A stretch of 64,000 nt of DNA. It comes from Physcia stellaris (taxonomy: Eukaryota; Ascomycota; Lecanoromycetes; Caliciales; Physciaceae). The notes under the pieces were generated by a model that did no database searches, was not told the origin of the DNA, and was given only the letters and a program-made list of their open reading frames with translations. The position numbers and the translations under genes are program-made. The first letter of the stretch is position 1. Each line of letters begins with the position of its first letter. Shown here piece by piece: positions 43,704 to 54,726 of this stretch. The stretch spans positions 744,001 to 808,000 of the forward strand of contig JABSSW010000002.1 of the NCBI GenBank assembly GCA_018902385.1, in the 5' to 3' direction.

Positions 43704-45336
43704 ATGAGCGTCTCAAGGCCTCTGGCTCGCTTGTCTCGACGGGCGGGAGCTCATTCACAACTCAATGGATCCATACGCTCTAGATACCGCTCTATGGCGA
43801 CGGCGACAGAGTCGCCAACATTGCCATTGGCCGGCATCAGAGTACTTGATATGACGAGGGTTCTGGCAGGAGTATGTTCATTATGTTCCGAAGATACCGA
43901 GCCTTTTCAGCTGATCAGGGTTTAGCCATACTGCACGCAGATACTGGGAGACCTTGGGTAGGCAAGATTCTAGTATGGGTCTTCCGAATGTTCATTCGAG
44001 TTTGGAGGGGCTGACACGAAGACTTGACGGATAGTGCGGAGGTTATTAAGATCGAACATCCTATCCGAGGAGACGATACACGAGCCTGGGGTCCCCCGTA
44101 CGCGAAACATATCCGGGGCGACAAAACGGACAGTGCCGGCGAAAGCGCCTACTTCTTGTCGGTGAGATGATTGACAAGCGAGTGATCCTAGGCTACTGAA
44201 AGCCGTTATACAGGTAAACCGCAATAAGAAATCTCTAGGCCTATCATTTGCTCAAGATTCAGGGGTGGAGATTCTGCATAAGCTAGCAAAAAACTGCGAT
44301 GTGCTTGTCGAAAACTATCTACCAGATACACTCAAGAAATACCGCATGGACTATGAATCCATTAGCAAAGTCAACCCAAGCCTTATATACGCAAGCATCA
44401 CCGGATACGGGCAGACGGGGCCGTATCGGAAACGAGCAGGATATGATGTTATGGTCGAAGCTGAGATGGGTTTGATGCACATTACCGGATCTAGAGACGG
44501 ACCCCCTGTCAAGGTCGGAGTCGCGGTAACGGATCTGACAACGGGACTTTATACATCGAATTCAATACTGGCAGCTTTGCTCGGGAGAGCTAGGACTGGA
44601 AAGGGGCAACACATTGATGTGGCTCTTAGCGATTGCCAGGTTGCGACGTTGGCGAATATGGCGAGTTCGGCTTTGATAAGTGGGCAGCCGGACTCTGGAC
44701 GATGGGGAACTGCGCATCGTGTGTTGTCCCATAGAACAGGAACTTGCCAGACGCTGACAGAAACATAGCATCTATTGTCCCATATAAGAGTTTCAAGACA
44801 CGAGATGGAGACGTCCTTCTTGGAGGCGGCAACGACAGACTGTTCGGCGTACTCTGCGAGAAGCTAGGAAAGCCTGAGTGGACAAGTGATAAGAAATTCG
44901 CCACGAACAGTGCAAGGGTCAAAAATCGAGTGGAGCTTGAAGCTTTAATCGAGGCCGAGACGCGAGCAAGAACAACAAAAGAGTGGCTAGAAATCTTGGA
45001 CGGCAGCGGTATGCCATATGCAGCTGTGAACGATATTCAGGGAACGCTGAACCATGAACACGGTGAGAATTTCCTCCAAAGATATCGTAAGCTTGTGGGT
45101 CTTGACTGAACATGCCGTTGGCAGTACTCGCTCGCGGTATGGTCAAGGAAGTGGAACATCCAGCTTGTGGACCGATGAAACTGGTGAACACGCCAGTGAA
45201 ATTCTCCCATTCTGAGCCAAGTATACGAACACCGCCACCGCTTTTAGGACAGCATACGGATGAAGTCTTACGCGAGATCGTTGGGATGAGCGACCTGGAC
45301 ATAAGAAATTTAAAGAACGAAGGTGCCGTGGCATGA
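43704..45336 (+). CDS. Class III CoA-transferase (CaiB/SUGCT-like), probably mitochondrial
   Basis: Exons: 43704-43871, 43926-43957, 44035-44161, 44214-44718, about 44761-45062, and 45125-45336. The N terminus ([19 protein letters not shown]...[10 protein letters not shown]) is an Arg/Ser-rich mitochondrial-type presequence. Family III motifs: [37 protein letters not shown] with the conserved [68 protein letters not shown], and a tail with [13 protein letters not shown]. Closest in layout to mammalian SUGCT (succinyl-CoA:glutarate CoA-transferase), so dicarboxylate CoA exchange is likely but not proven. The junction after WGTAH is not clean: the strong donor GTGTGT at 44719 is out of phase with the CAG acceptor at 44760 by one base. 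Either the CCAG at 44750 is used (32-nt intron) or a base is missing. Confidence 0.86.
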
Positions 45337-45971
45337 GGAAAACACCGCGCCCTGTAATCTTACATTATTATGTCTGACTATTTAGAGACACGGATACCAA
45401 TGGCTATCTCTTGATTATATTCTTCAACTTTTGCCAGGGCAGGACATTGATTGTGAGTGGTCGAGGTCGATGAGTATTGCTCTTCTGAATTCGTCTGAGG
45501 TCGAGCACACGTCTGACGGCTCGTGCCAGCGATGGAGGGTTGTCTACAATACAGGAGGAAAAGGATGTCACAAGGGTTCAGAGTTCTTACCATTAAAGGC
45601 GTCCCATATAGCTTCCGTATAATCTTTTGAGACCAATACCCTTCAAGCAGCCATGCGAATGTTCGAGAGCCCCTGCTCCGTTTTGCCTTCGTAATCAAGA
45701 GGCAGCACTGCTAAATGCTGATCTGCCAATAGAGTGATTTACCGTTCAAAAAAATGTTGCCTCTACCTATAGAAGTCTCCAGTGGGAAGTGCTTCGCTGT
45801 CAGGAATTTAGATACGATACAAGAAGCCTCGATTGGGACTAGCTTCACTCTCTTTTTGCCGACATTGATTGACCGTGAGTTCAATTGCAGCCCCCCATGC
45901 ACTTCACAGAACCCCTTCAATGGGTTGGGCAGCTGTTCCACCGCCCTGAAACAGCCAATGCACCCACAGCT
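45337..45971. other. Intergenic, no gene seen
   Basis: Short frames on both strands without family features. Upstream region of the PHD gene. Confidence 0.5.
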
Positions 45972-47671
45972 ATGTCCTCCTCGACTTTGTCCAGCGTACC
46001 GACCGAATCTCCAGAGTATCCTGCGAAGAAAGCTCGCTTATCCCTACCACACAGCTCCGCGAGCTCCAACCACACCCAATCCGCCCAAACCTCGACTGCT
46101 CCAAGAAGAGGCTCTCCTCCTCGCCGTGGGTTCTTCAGCTCCACGCCTCGAACACGCATTTCACCCCAACAAAGTGTTACCCCCACCTTGGCCATCCCCT
46201 CGTTTTCTCCGCCCACCAATTCGCTACTCACCCGGGTAGCTAATACTGGGAATGCCAATTCTGCCCCGAATACACCAGCATGGCAGGCAGCGAGGGAGTC
46301 TGTACTCAGCCAAATGGTCACATCCGAAGATCTTGAAATCCCGGCTACAGTACCAAAGGTAAAAGCAAAACCTAAGCCCAAGACTGGGGGAGAAGGGGCA
46401 GAGGCGGAGGCGGTAGAACAGCCAGAGTGAAAGCAGAGCCAGTCGAGAATCCTGCCGGAGTTGTCGATACAGTTCCCACAGCTACACCCACCTCAACAAG
46501 AGGCAAGGGAACAGGACGAGGGCGAGGCGGAACCAGAGGTAATCGGGGCGGCAGACCCAGAGGGCGAGGAGGCACCACACGAGCCAGCGCCGCAAAACGA
46601 AAACGAAACCAGAGTGACGACGAAGACGAAGCCAATGACACTGATGCCTCTGAGAACTACGCACCCCTCACCCAATCCCGCTCCGGGCGGCGAATAACCC
46701 AAGCCACGACCTTCAACCCCTCCGCAATAATCGACCTCGACCCACCCACGGACATGAAACCCCCTCCACCCCCCAAAACGCCTGCAAGCAACACCAAAAA
46801 AGCCCCCGCCAAAGAAAAAGAAAAAGAAACGCACAAGCCCACCCGCCGCAAACCCGGCGAAGCCGCCGTCTGCAAAAACTGCGGGCGGGGCCACAGTCCG
46901 CTGAGCAACATGATCGTCTTCTGCGACGGCTGCAACTCGCCGTGGCACCAACACTGCCACAACCCCCCCATCTCGCAAGAGGTGATCCGGATCCAAGAGC
47001 GCGAATGGCACTGCGACACGTGCAGCATCCTGCGCTCCTCCAAGACGGCCTGGACGGCGCACATCAGCGCGGAGCGCATGACGCTGGCCGAGAAGCGCCG
47101 CTACCTGCTCTCCCTGCCCGCGGACAACCTGGTGTCTTTGCTGCTGCACGCGACCACGCTGCACCCCTCGCTACCCATCTTCAGCGCCGCGAAACCGCCC
47201 ACCGCCGAGGCCGTGCAGCTTACGCAGCAGACGCCGCAGTTGCAGACCGTCGAGCAGGCCGCGGCCGAGGAGGAGCTGTATGATTATTTCGCCGAGCGCG
47301 AGCTGTTACCGTATCCCAAGGCCGGCCATGGCGTGGCGGCGAAGCTGCCGTGTGAGAGTGTCGATTTGGGGATCTTGCTTGATGAGGATGTGGTTAGTTT
47401 TAGTCACTCTTGGGGGTGGACCGGGGAGGATTTGTTTGGAGGGCAGGCCGGGGGCGGGGCGGTGGATGGGTGGGAGGGAAGAAAGGGCAGGACTTCGAAT
47501 GGGTGGGAGAATGGAAACAGAGGCGGGGCTTCGAATGGATGGGACAGCGGAAAGGGCCGAGCGTTGAATGGGTGGGAGAATGGGAGCGGAAGCGGCTTGA
47601 ATGAATGGGGCAATGGCGGAAATGTGAACGGTGGAGTCAGTGTAAGCAGGGGCGTTGGGGTGGGTGCTTGA
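45972..47671 (+). CDS. PHD-finger protein with GW/WG-rich C-terminal tail, with a frame break
   Basis: From ATG 45972 (MSSSTLSSVPTESPEY) a Ser/Pro-rich region leads to KVKAKPKPKTGG. Here the frame breaks at the G5 run near 46384-46388; one more G would continue into RRGRGGGGRTARVKAEP and on to 47671, total 566 residues. No intron fits the gap. The middle is Gly/Arg-rich (TRGKGTGRGRGGTRGN, AT-hook-like RGRP), followed by SRSGRRITQATTFNP. The PHD finger sits near residues 300-350: C-x2-C in CKNCGRG, FCDGCNSPWHQHC, and WHCDTC as the last zinc pair. A helical segment follows (ERMTLAEKRRYLLSLP...LVSLLLHATTLHPSLPIF). The tail has repeated NGWENG-like units (47460-47625). PHD fingers usually read H3K4 methylation state; the target is not inferable. 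Confidence 0.85.
47460..47625 (+). repeat. Degenerate tandem repeat coding GW/WG units
   Basis: Units of roughly 39-42 bp around AATGGGTGGGAGAATGG encode DGWEG, NGWENG, NGWDSG, NGWENG, NEWGNG in the PHD-gene tail. A WGW upstream adds to the cluster. Confidence 0.7.
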
Positions 47672-47943
47672 CATGGAAGTCGTGTACGAGTACCTTAGTG
47701 ACTGGTGTGTATGGGGTTCGTCAAAGAACGGGCTCGTTTGGTATTTTGTAGAGGGTAATTCGAAGTTACGTAGACCCTCTCCAAGCTGAAGAGATTAAGG
47801 GCTCCACCAAAAGTTTTCTTGCTATTTAATTTCTATCCCAAACGATTATTAATTAGAGGGTGGATCTTCCTCCAGACCGAAGAGCGCTAATAATGCTTAG
47901 ATGAGGTATTTATACACGGGATATCCCACACCAGCTCCCTACA

Positions 47944-50900
47944 TTACTCAATGAGCATAACATCCCCATCCCCCTCCCGCAGCCGAGTAACGACATACCC
48001 CCCCTCCCCTTCCTCATCCTCATTATCATCTTTCTGCTCTCCCTCTCCGCCCTCCTCATCCCCATCCCCCTCACCATCCTGCCCGCCCTCCCCCTCGCCC
48101 TCAACATCCTCAAACTCCAACCCCACCATCTCCTCATCTCCATCCCCCTCCTCCTCCCCCGGCACAACCCCATCTCTCGCATCCGGCGTCCCTCCCACCG
48201 CCTCCTCAGGCGCATCGACGAACTCCTCCACCTCAGAGAGCTCGCTCTCGTCGTCCGCGCTATCGTGCACGCTGCCAGGGACGCTACTCCCCCTTCCTTG
48301 GCATCGTCTGCACGGGGCGAGAGGCCGGTTGAGGGGCCCTCTTCCGCCTCGGCTTCGGGGGCGTGCTCGGCCTCGCGCGCCTTGGCGGCGTAGGCGGCCA
48401 AGGTCGCTGCCGGCGATCGGGCGACCAGCGCCTCGGCTCGCTTCTGCACTTCGCGCCTCGTGACGCCTTTCGTGCGCGTCTTGGTCGGGGGCACGTCCCC
48501 TGCTCTGCCGACTTGTTCCGGGGGCGGAGTGTCTGCGGGGCCGGTGAGGACATGGTCGACGCGCATGCGGACTCGGTTTTCTTCCTCGTTGGAGCGGGCT
48601 ATGATCTCGGGCATTATAGTTTCGTAGAGAGTGGCGTACGCGTCGCCGATGAGGTCGTCGATCGAGCTCGCTTTCATGAGGTTGCTGTTCAGCTTCCTCA
48701 GCTCGATGGTTTCGCGGAGGAGTTCGATGAGCGGGGAGTCGAAGTCGGGCTGGTGGGCATAGGTGTCGAGGCGATCGGCGTTGAGCATGAAGACTTCGAG
48801 CGGGACGGCCTTGAACATGCGGTCGAAGTGGCCTTGTTGGATGTCGCCTCTGGAACGCAGAAGGCTCAGGTATTGTCCGCAGATGCTGTCCCAGAGATCG
48901 GCGTGGCCGATGAAGTCTCCTGCTTTCTTGCGTATCTTCTTGGCTAAAGCTTCCAGGCTGGTGGTGTCGCCGATCTGTATGAGCAATCGAACGAAGAAAT
49001 TGACGTAGCGTGTTGTGTAGACGAAATGTCGGCCTGCACGCTCGTGTTCGGGCCTCCAGACTTGGATGTTCATGGTTTTTGTGAAGATCTGCTGTGTAAG
49101 CTCCTCCTTGGCTGCTTTCGCACATTCGGTGTTGTCAGACGAAGTATCGTAAGCAATGTGTGCAGCTCGAACTGCCATTCGGTGATGCCAATTTTGCTTG
49201 TCGGCGGAGCGTAACATCCTCAGCACCTCTATTTCGTACTGTCGCCATCTGCCAGGCTCATTCGCAAATGGTACCTTCCGCGCGTAAGGCGTGATCCTGA
49301 GGTAGTCGTAAGCCGTCGGTATATCGAGTCGGTTTCTCCGCACGAGCTTGTGTACGGTCGATAGTAGTTTGTAGTGTGGCTCCAAGATAGGGTCTTTGTC
49401 TCGACGTTCAGGGACTACTTCGACAGCGCGTTTGAAGGCGTCCAGTGCCCCAGTGTGGTCGATTCTTTTCGCGTCGCCACGGATTTGATCGCCACAGTCA
49501 TGCATCTTCCACAGACATTTTCCAAGTAGGTACCAGCTTGCCCAGGCCTGAGGCTTACGGGCCACAGCTCGCTCCAACAGCACCTTCGCAAACTTCCAAG
49601 CAGCATACAATTGCAGTCCCTTAAAAGGCCTGCCTTTGTACATGCCCGTCTGCGAATTGTTGAAATGCCGTTCGAAGTCTTCCAAACCAAATGCTTTCAT
49701 TGAGTACGGTTCTCGTGAAGACGCATACACGCGCGTGGCAAAATCGTAGTAAAGATCGGGCATCTTCCCTACATCTTCCAACGACGCATTGGCACGGGAA
49801 GCAGTAGCTATAGCCATAGTGTAGCAGTGAATAGCATTTCTTTGGAGGGTTTTGAGCTCTTCCATAGCAGTGTTTAGTTTGTTGGCATTCCACTTCGTAT
49901 ACTCCTCGATCTTCACGTCGTAGACTTGTGCGAGTCTGTACCAGGCTTCCCATTTCTCTATACCCAGCTCTAGATCCTGCCTGAAATATATTGTCGCATT
50001 GTCTAGATCATCTAGTGGGCCTGGTATCGTCCTATTTTGTGCCCGGAATTTTGCTAAAGACAAATGGCCTAGTAAGTAGTACCATCCCTTGGCCGCGATC
50101 ATAGCAGTCTCCGAATTAATCTCGATAGATGGTAGGTCGACCACGCCTCTGAAAGAACGGTAGAGATCTAATGGATTAATGGCTGTCTTCAGATATGCAG
50201 TGATGGAGCGCTTGTTGAACGTTGTGTCGGTTGTTGCTGTGGGTAATTTAATGGCTGCTTGAATCTTCTCAATGGCTCCCTTCAGTTCATTCTTGGCTAA
50301 GTCTTTAATATTCATCCTGTTCGCATAGACAATGACGAAGTCCATGAGCTCTAGAGCAGCGTCACGGTCAAGAATCTCTGGGGTGCAACCATGGAATCTC
50401 AGCCCCCACCAGCTTGGAAGCACCTTGATTCCATGCAGATCGAATATAATCTGGGCAAAATCTCGATCCCAATTTGAGGTTCCGTCCTTTAATATTCCCG
50501 TATACACCCCCGAGGTTGCCTTGTGTTTCAACATTTCTGACCTGATCAGTTTCAGAAGCCGCTTTGACTGAAGCCCACATAGATCTCTCAGTCCAAGCGA
50601 GTCGTGCAGGAGATTTAGGTGTTCCAGAAGATACTGGCCAGGCAGCTCAAAAATTTGAGGATCTTGGACGATTGCTTCTTTGACAAGCATGTACTGCAGC
50701 ATCCAAGTCTTGACCTGCAGATTTTCGAATTTCGCCATCGACGCTGTATGACCAGTGAGTGCTGACCCACGCGGCGGTTGGAATGTAGGGGTTTGGCCCA
50801 CACGGACAGAGTCTTTCCATAAGAGGTAGACATGAATAATTCGCTGAAGAGCCGATAAAATTGACAAAGAGGAACGCAGGCGAGAATCATCCATGAAGTC

Positions 50901-53900
50901 GAATGCATTCGTTTCGTTCATTGCACAAGACAGAATCGAAGTCACAAGTACATCTAACTCTCGCAGCCACCCAAGCAGATCTAGTTGGCGCGTCTCTCTT
51001 GTGGTGGTCAAATATTCTTGCGAATGTAAGTAATTTAGGATCAGCTCCATTCGTTGGAAGTCGATTGACAAGACTCTAGGTGGATAGTGAATAGCTTCAT
51101 ACGCACTCCCTAGCTTTTGCCAGAGATACAAGCGAAGGGGCAGGCTCGCCTTTCGTATATACTCGACCATACTATCGACTTTCGGGTCTGCCACGCTTTG
51201 ATGGTCTAAAGCAATGAAATCAATTTCTAGACTTGTTTGCGCACCATTTTTAATGTTGTGGTCGGCTAGTTGAGGGTTGTGGCCCTCATTAGGAGTAATC
51301 TTTGTCAATTTTTCAAGCATAGGTTCCAGACTTTCTATGATTGTGATAGGCTCACTGTTGTCAGAGTTGAAAATACTCAAGAAAAAGTCCATCGTCGTCA
51401 AGCTAGAGATTTCTCTTTCGGCGGCTTCAATCGATACTTCTGGCATTGCTGCGTTATTCTGCAGCTGTATGATCGGACTGCCAGCGTTCCGAAGGACAAT
51501 TTTTAGGTCTTGAAAGCACAGAACAACGTGGTCTCGAGCCGAGGGATCTGTGAGGCTGACATAGACTACTGAAGACCAGAGGAAGCGTATTTCTAGTTGA
51601 TCTAAGTCATGGTGCCCTACACTTGGGGATCGAAGGCTCATGGCATTAGATGCAAGTGAATTCCACCGACCAAGGCGATCCAATTGTGTGGCGCGCGTCT
51701 CCTGGTCCACTTCAGAGCTAGGATTCGTGATTCGTTCATATATGTCCAGATGTATTTCAAACATGTTTTGCACTTGCTTCACGAATGATTCCTCACGATC
51801 GTCGAATCCGACTGGGTTACGTTGAGGCATAATATGTAATAGCTGCTCGTCTCGTACATTCAGACGATCTTTGAAGGAGTTGTAAATATACCCATCTCTT
51901 TGCACAAGGATCTGCACGACAATCTTTTTGAGAGACTCTGGCCATTTATTCATCTCATACCTGGATATCGGCTGCCAATCTGTACCACCGGACCGTACGG
52001 TAGGACTTAGTAGTCTCTCAATCCAGGCCAGTGCTAGCTGATCCAGGCTTGTCCAGCCTTGGTTAATTTCATCGGCAAACTCGTCCAGTCCATCGTCCGG
52101 TGCCGAAGTGGTCGATATTACAGGTTTTTGAGACACGCGTTTAGAATTCTCAAGAAACACTGTGAAATTACGAGTTCCGTTGGCACCACTGAATTCGTCG
52201 TCTCCTTTTGACTTCCGCAAGAAGATATTGCTTTTCTCAAGATTCCAGGATGCCAAAAGGTTCTTAACGTCTTGTGCTGCAATGTCGCCTGGGTCAACCG
52301 GAGATTGGTCAACGTGAGCGATGGAAGCCCTCAGTGTATCAAGGGTTCCCAAACGATCAGCATCGAGTTTCGACAACAAAGTGCAAGCAGACTCGAAAAG
52401 TGAGGAGTCTGCCGTCACAAATTCTCGCAGCTGCTGCTCGTAATGATTCGCAACATCTTCGGATATACCATCTGCAGTTGAGACTCTAGCTTTGATTCTC
52501 TTACTCTTGGAGCGTCCCGTGTCGGGAGACTCTGGCAATCCAGCGACCTCCAGAGATCTTTTTCGGGTTGGAAGTGACATTGTTCTTTGAGATTCGAGGA
52601 TTTGCGACTGCAATGGTTCGGCATCTGTGTGTTTAGAGTCTAACAGCTCTTTCCTTTGCTCTTCTACTGGTGAGGCTAAGTCGCTTCCGACTTTGTCAAG
52701 ACTATGTTCGTCATATTCCGCTTGTAGACCTGTAGCCACGTGAAGGATCTTTTCTTGCTCTATAGATGGTGAGTCCTTCGTTGCTTGTTTCACTCGCGGC
52801 GACACTTCCCCGTGATCGACGTCTTCTTCTTTCGAAGTCCCAAAGACTACCGAGTTATCTTCAATAAGATGTGTCGGTAGTGCACTTGATGTAGAACCGC
52901 CTTCTCTCAAAAAGCTAGCTGATTTTGGACCTGATCCCACTACAGAGGGTAGCACCAGGCGATATGCAGTGCCAAAATCGTTATCTAGGCCCTGCGCTAC
53001 CTTGGTGATTTGCAACAAGATTGACTTTCCGACGCTTTCCCATGTTCGCAAAGGTACAATGATATCATGCTTCTCCGCTTGGGTTTCCAATAAAGCAGAG
53101 AGAGACTGTCCCCCAGGCGTTTCATGGGATGTAGGTAGATAAGGGTAAGGATCCACAAGTTTCTTGAGCGATTTGACTAGACCTGTTTTCCTACCTGGCC
53201 AAGACTTTATCTCTGATTCTGCGATTTTGTCGTCCAAGGTTTCTAGCAGAAGCTGTAACTGCTCTGCAGCCAGGCTCTCATCAAGTCCTTGGGGTTCTGG
53301 CCAGAGATCGTAATTGCCATCGTCAGTCTCAAGTGCAGCTTCAAGACAATATCTTGCCAAACGTTTACTGCCAAGAAAAACACACAGTCTTGAGATTAAT
53401 CGCCACAACTGTAAGTCTGTGTCGTCTCGATCGGTTGCTTCAATGAGAAGACGGAGGCTGGCTAAAACAGTGCTGCGAACTTCCCTGTTATCCAGAGTGG
53501 CTGCATTATCGCCATTCGATGACAAAGTCTGGGAACGGGAGATCTTGCTCTTTAGCTGATCAAGGAGAAACTGACCGTAATTCTTGTAGGCAAGATATAG
53601 GATTTGAGGCAGGGCGTTTGGCGTTTCGTTCGCATTATTCGACGGCTCGCCGTCATTGGCTTGAATCGAGTTGTCCAGAAAGTCTTCCTCGTCCTCGACC
53701 TCAGCATAAGTATCTGCCTGCTGGAACGATGCAACGGATTCAGGATAGGTAAAGATCTCGGAATTGAACAGGGTCTTATACGCCGCTGCTGCATCCTCGA
53801 AGTATTCAGGTCCCTGACTATGAAGTTTTAAAGCATTCTGATAATGTCTTAGGGCTTCTTCAATCTGGGCTAATCAGTATTCCCAGTTGACCATGGGACG

Positions 53901-54039
53901 AAGGTCACGTGCCTGAATTTCCTTGGTATCATCGATCTCATCATCACTGCATTCTTCTGGCTCTAAGTTAAGTGCAACGAATGAAGTCTGAGGCTTGTAT
54001 CAGTCTGTATTCGATCAGTAAGATCTAGTAACATACCAT
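47944..54039 (-). CDS. HIR3: Histone transcription regulator Hir3 (CABIN1 class), with a frame break
   Basis: Three coding exons on the minus strand: 54039-54037, which is only the ATG; 53987-53913, starting TSFVALNLEPEECSDDEIDDTKEIQ; and 53864 to 47944. Intron 1 is GTATGT...CCTCAG. Intron 2 (53912-53865, 48 nt) is GC-AG (CAG|GCACGT) with branch site CTGAT, joining KEIQ to IEEALRHYQNALKLHSQGPEYFEDAAAAYKTLF, the conserved Hir3 N terminus. Helical TPR-like repeats fill most of the protein (for example LQLWRLISRLCVFLGSKRLARYCLEAAL; ARKPQAWASWYLLGKCLWKM). Near 48289-48293 a C5 run (G5 in the gene) breaks the frame; one added base leads into the acidic tail SVHDSADDESELSEVEE ... LREGDGDVMLIE ending at 47944, total 1,999 residues. 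Hir3 is the large scaffold of the HIR histone H3/H4 chaperone, acting in replication-independent nucleosome assembly and histone gene repression. Confidence 0.92.
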
Positions 54040-54726
54040 CGCGATAAAGGAAATTGATGTCTTGGCCTATCAAGAACAAATGACATCTCACGATATCTGA
54101 CTCGTCTAATTAGAGTCTATAACTAGCAAGCGTTGGGTCTGCCATTGGTACGACAATTTTATCGGCAGCTCAACACAGTAATACAAAGGCAAAAGTTCAA
54201 AGCGATGGTTTTGAGAAGGTTTTGGAGCAACGACTATAGTTGCCAAGATTTCTCGATTTCGAAACGCTTGCCAATGCTTGGCGTTTTTTCCCCTCTGCCC
54301 ATTCCTCATATCTCTTCTCAGAATTTTAGCATAGAAATCAGCTTGACCGACTTCGGGATCATTGGTAGGATGATGTACATACTTAGCACCACTTGATTCC
54401 ATCAAAATCGCGGGGGAATGTGCAAGAACAGAGAGCGCCAAGTAGTCGCAAGCGTTTCGAAATCGAGAAATTACCTTGATAAGTTACCGTAAATCTCCAT
54501 GCCAGGGCAAGCGCGTCCCGGCGGCTGCCAGCCACACGTGCTAGCTAAAGGGTCGTGAGGCTGACAGGTTCAAGCTTCAAGATATGAGACAGATATTACC
54601 AAGTCATGTCCTGTGTGAACCTGAAGAATTGAAACTGAGATCAATCACCATGTGGAGGTTGGAGATGACCTAGTGCGACTCTACCGATCCAAGAGTGGTG
54701 GTGTTCTCGTATCCATTCTGTTGACA
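54040..54726. promoter_or_regulatory. Divergent intergenic region of HIR3 and BUD7 with a long inverted repeat
   Basis: 687 bases between opposite start codons. It contains the inverted repeat listed next; no coding sequence is credible. Confidence 0.5.
54248..54471. repeat. Inverted repeat with perfect 23-bp arms
   Basis: Arms 54248-54270 (ATTTCTCGATTTCGAAACGC then TTG) and 54449-54471 (its exact reverse complement) enclose about 178 bp. Homology goes on imperfectly inward (CTTGGCG on both sides). No clear target duplication lies outside the arms, so a MITE is possible but not shown. Confidence 0.7.

Noticed and set aside
46493-47164. Long minus-strand frame opposite the PHD gene
   Set aside because: A shadow of a GC-rich coding region. 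The plus strand carries the PHD zinc ligands.
47951-48463. Plus-strand frame opposite the HIR3 tail
   Set aside because: It mirrors the acidic Glu/Asp codons as Ser/Pro; no independent features.
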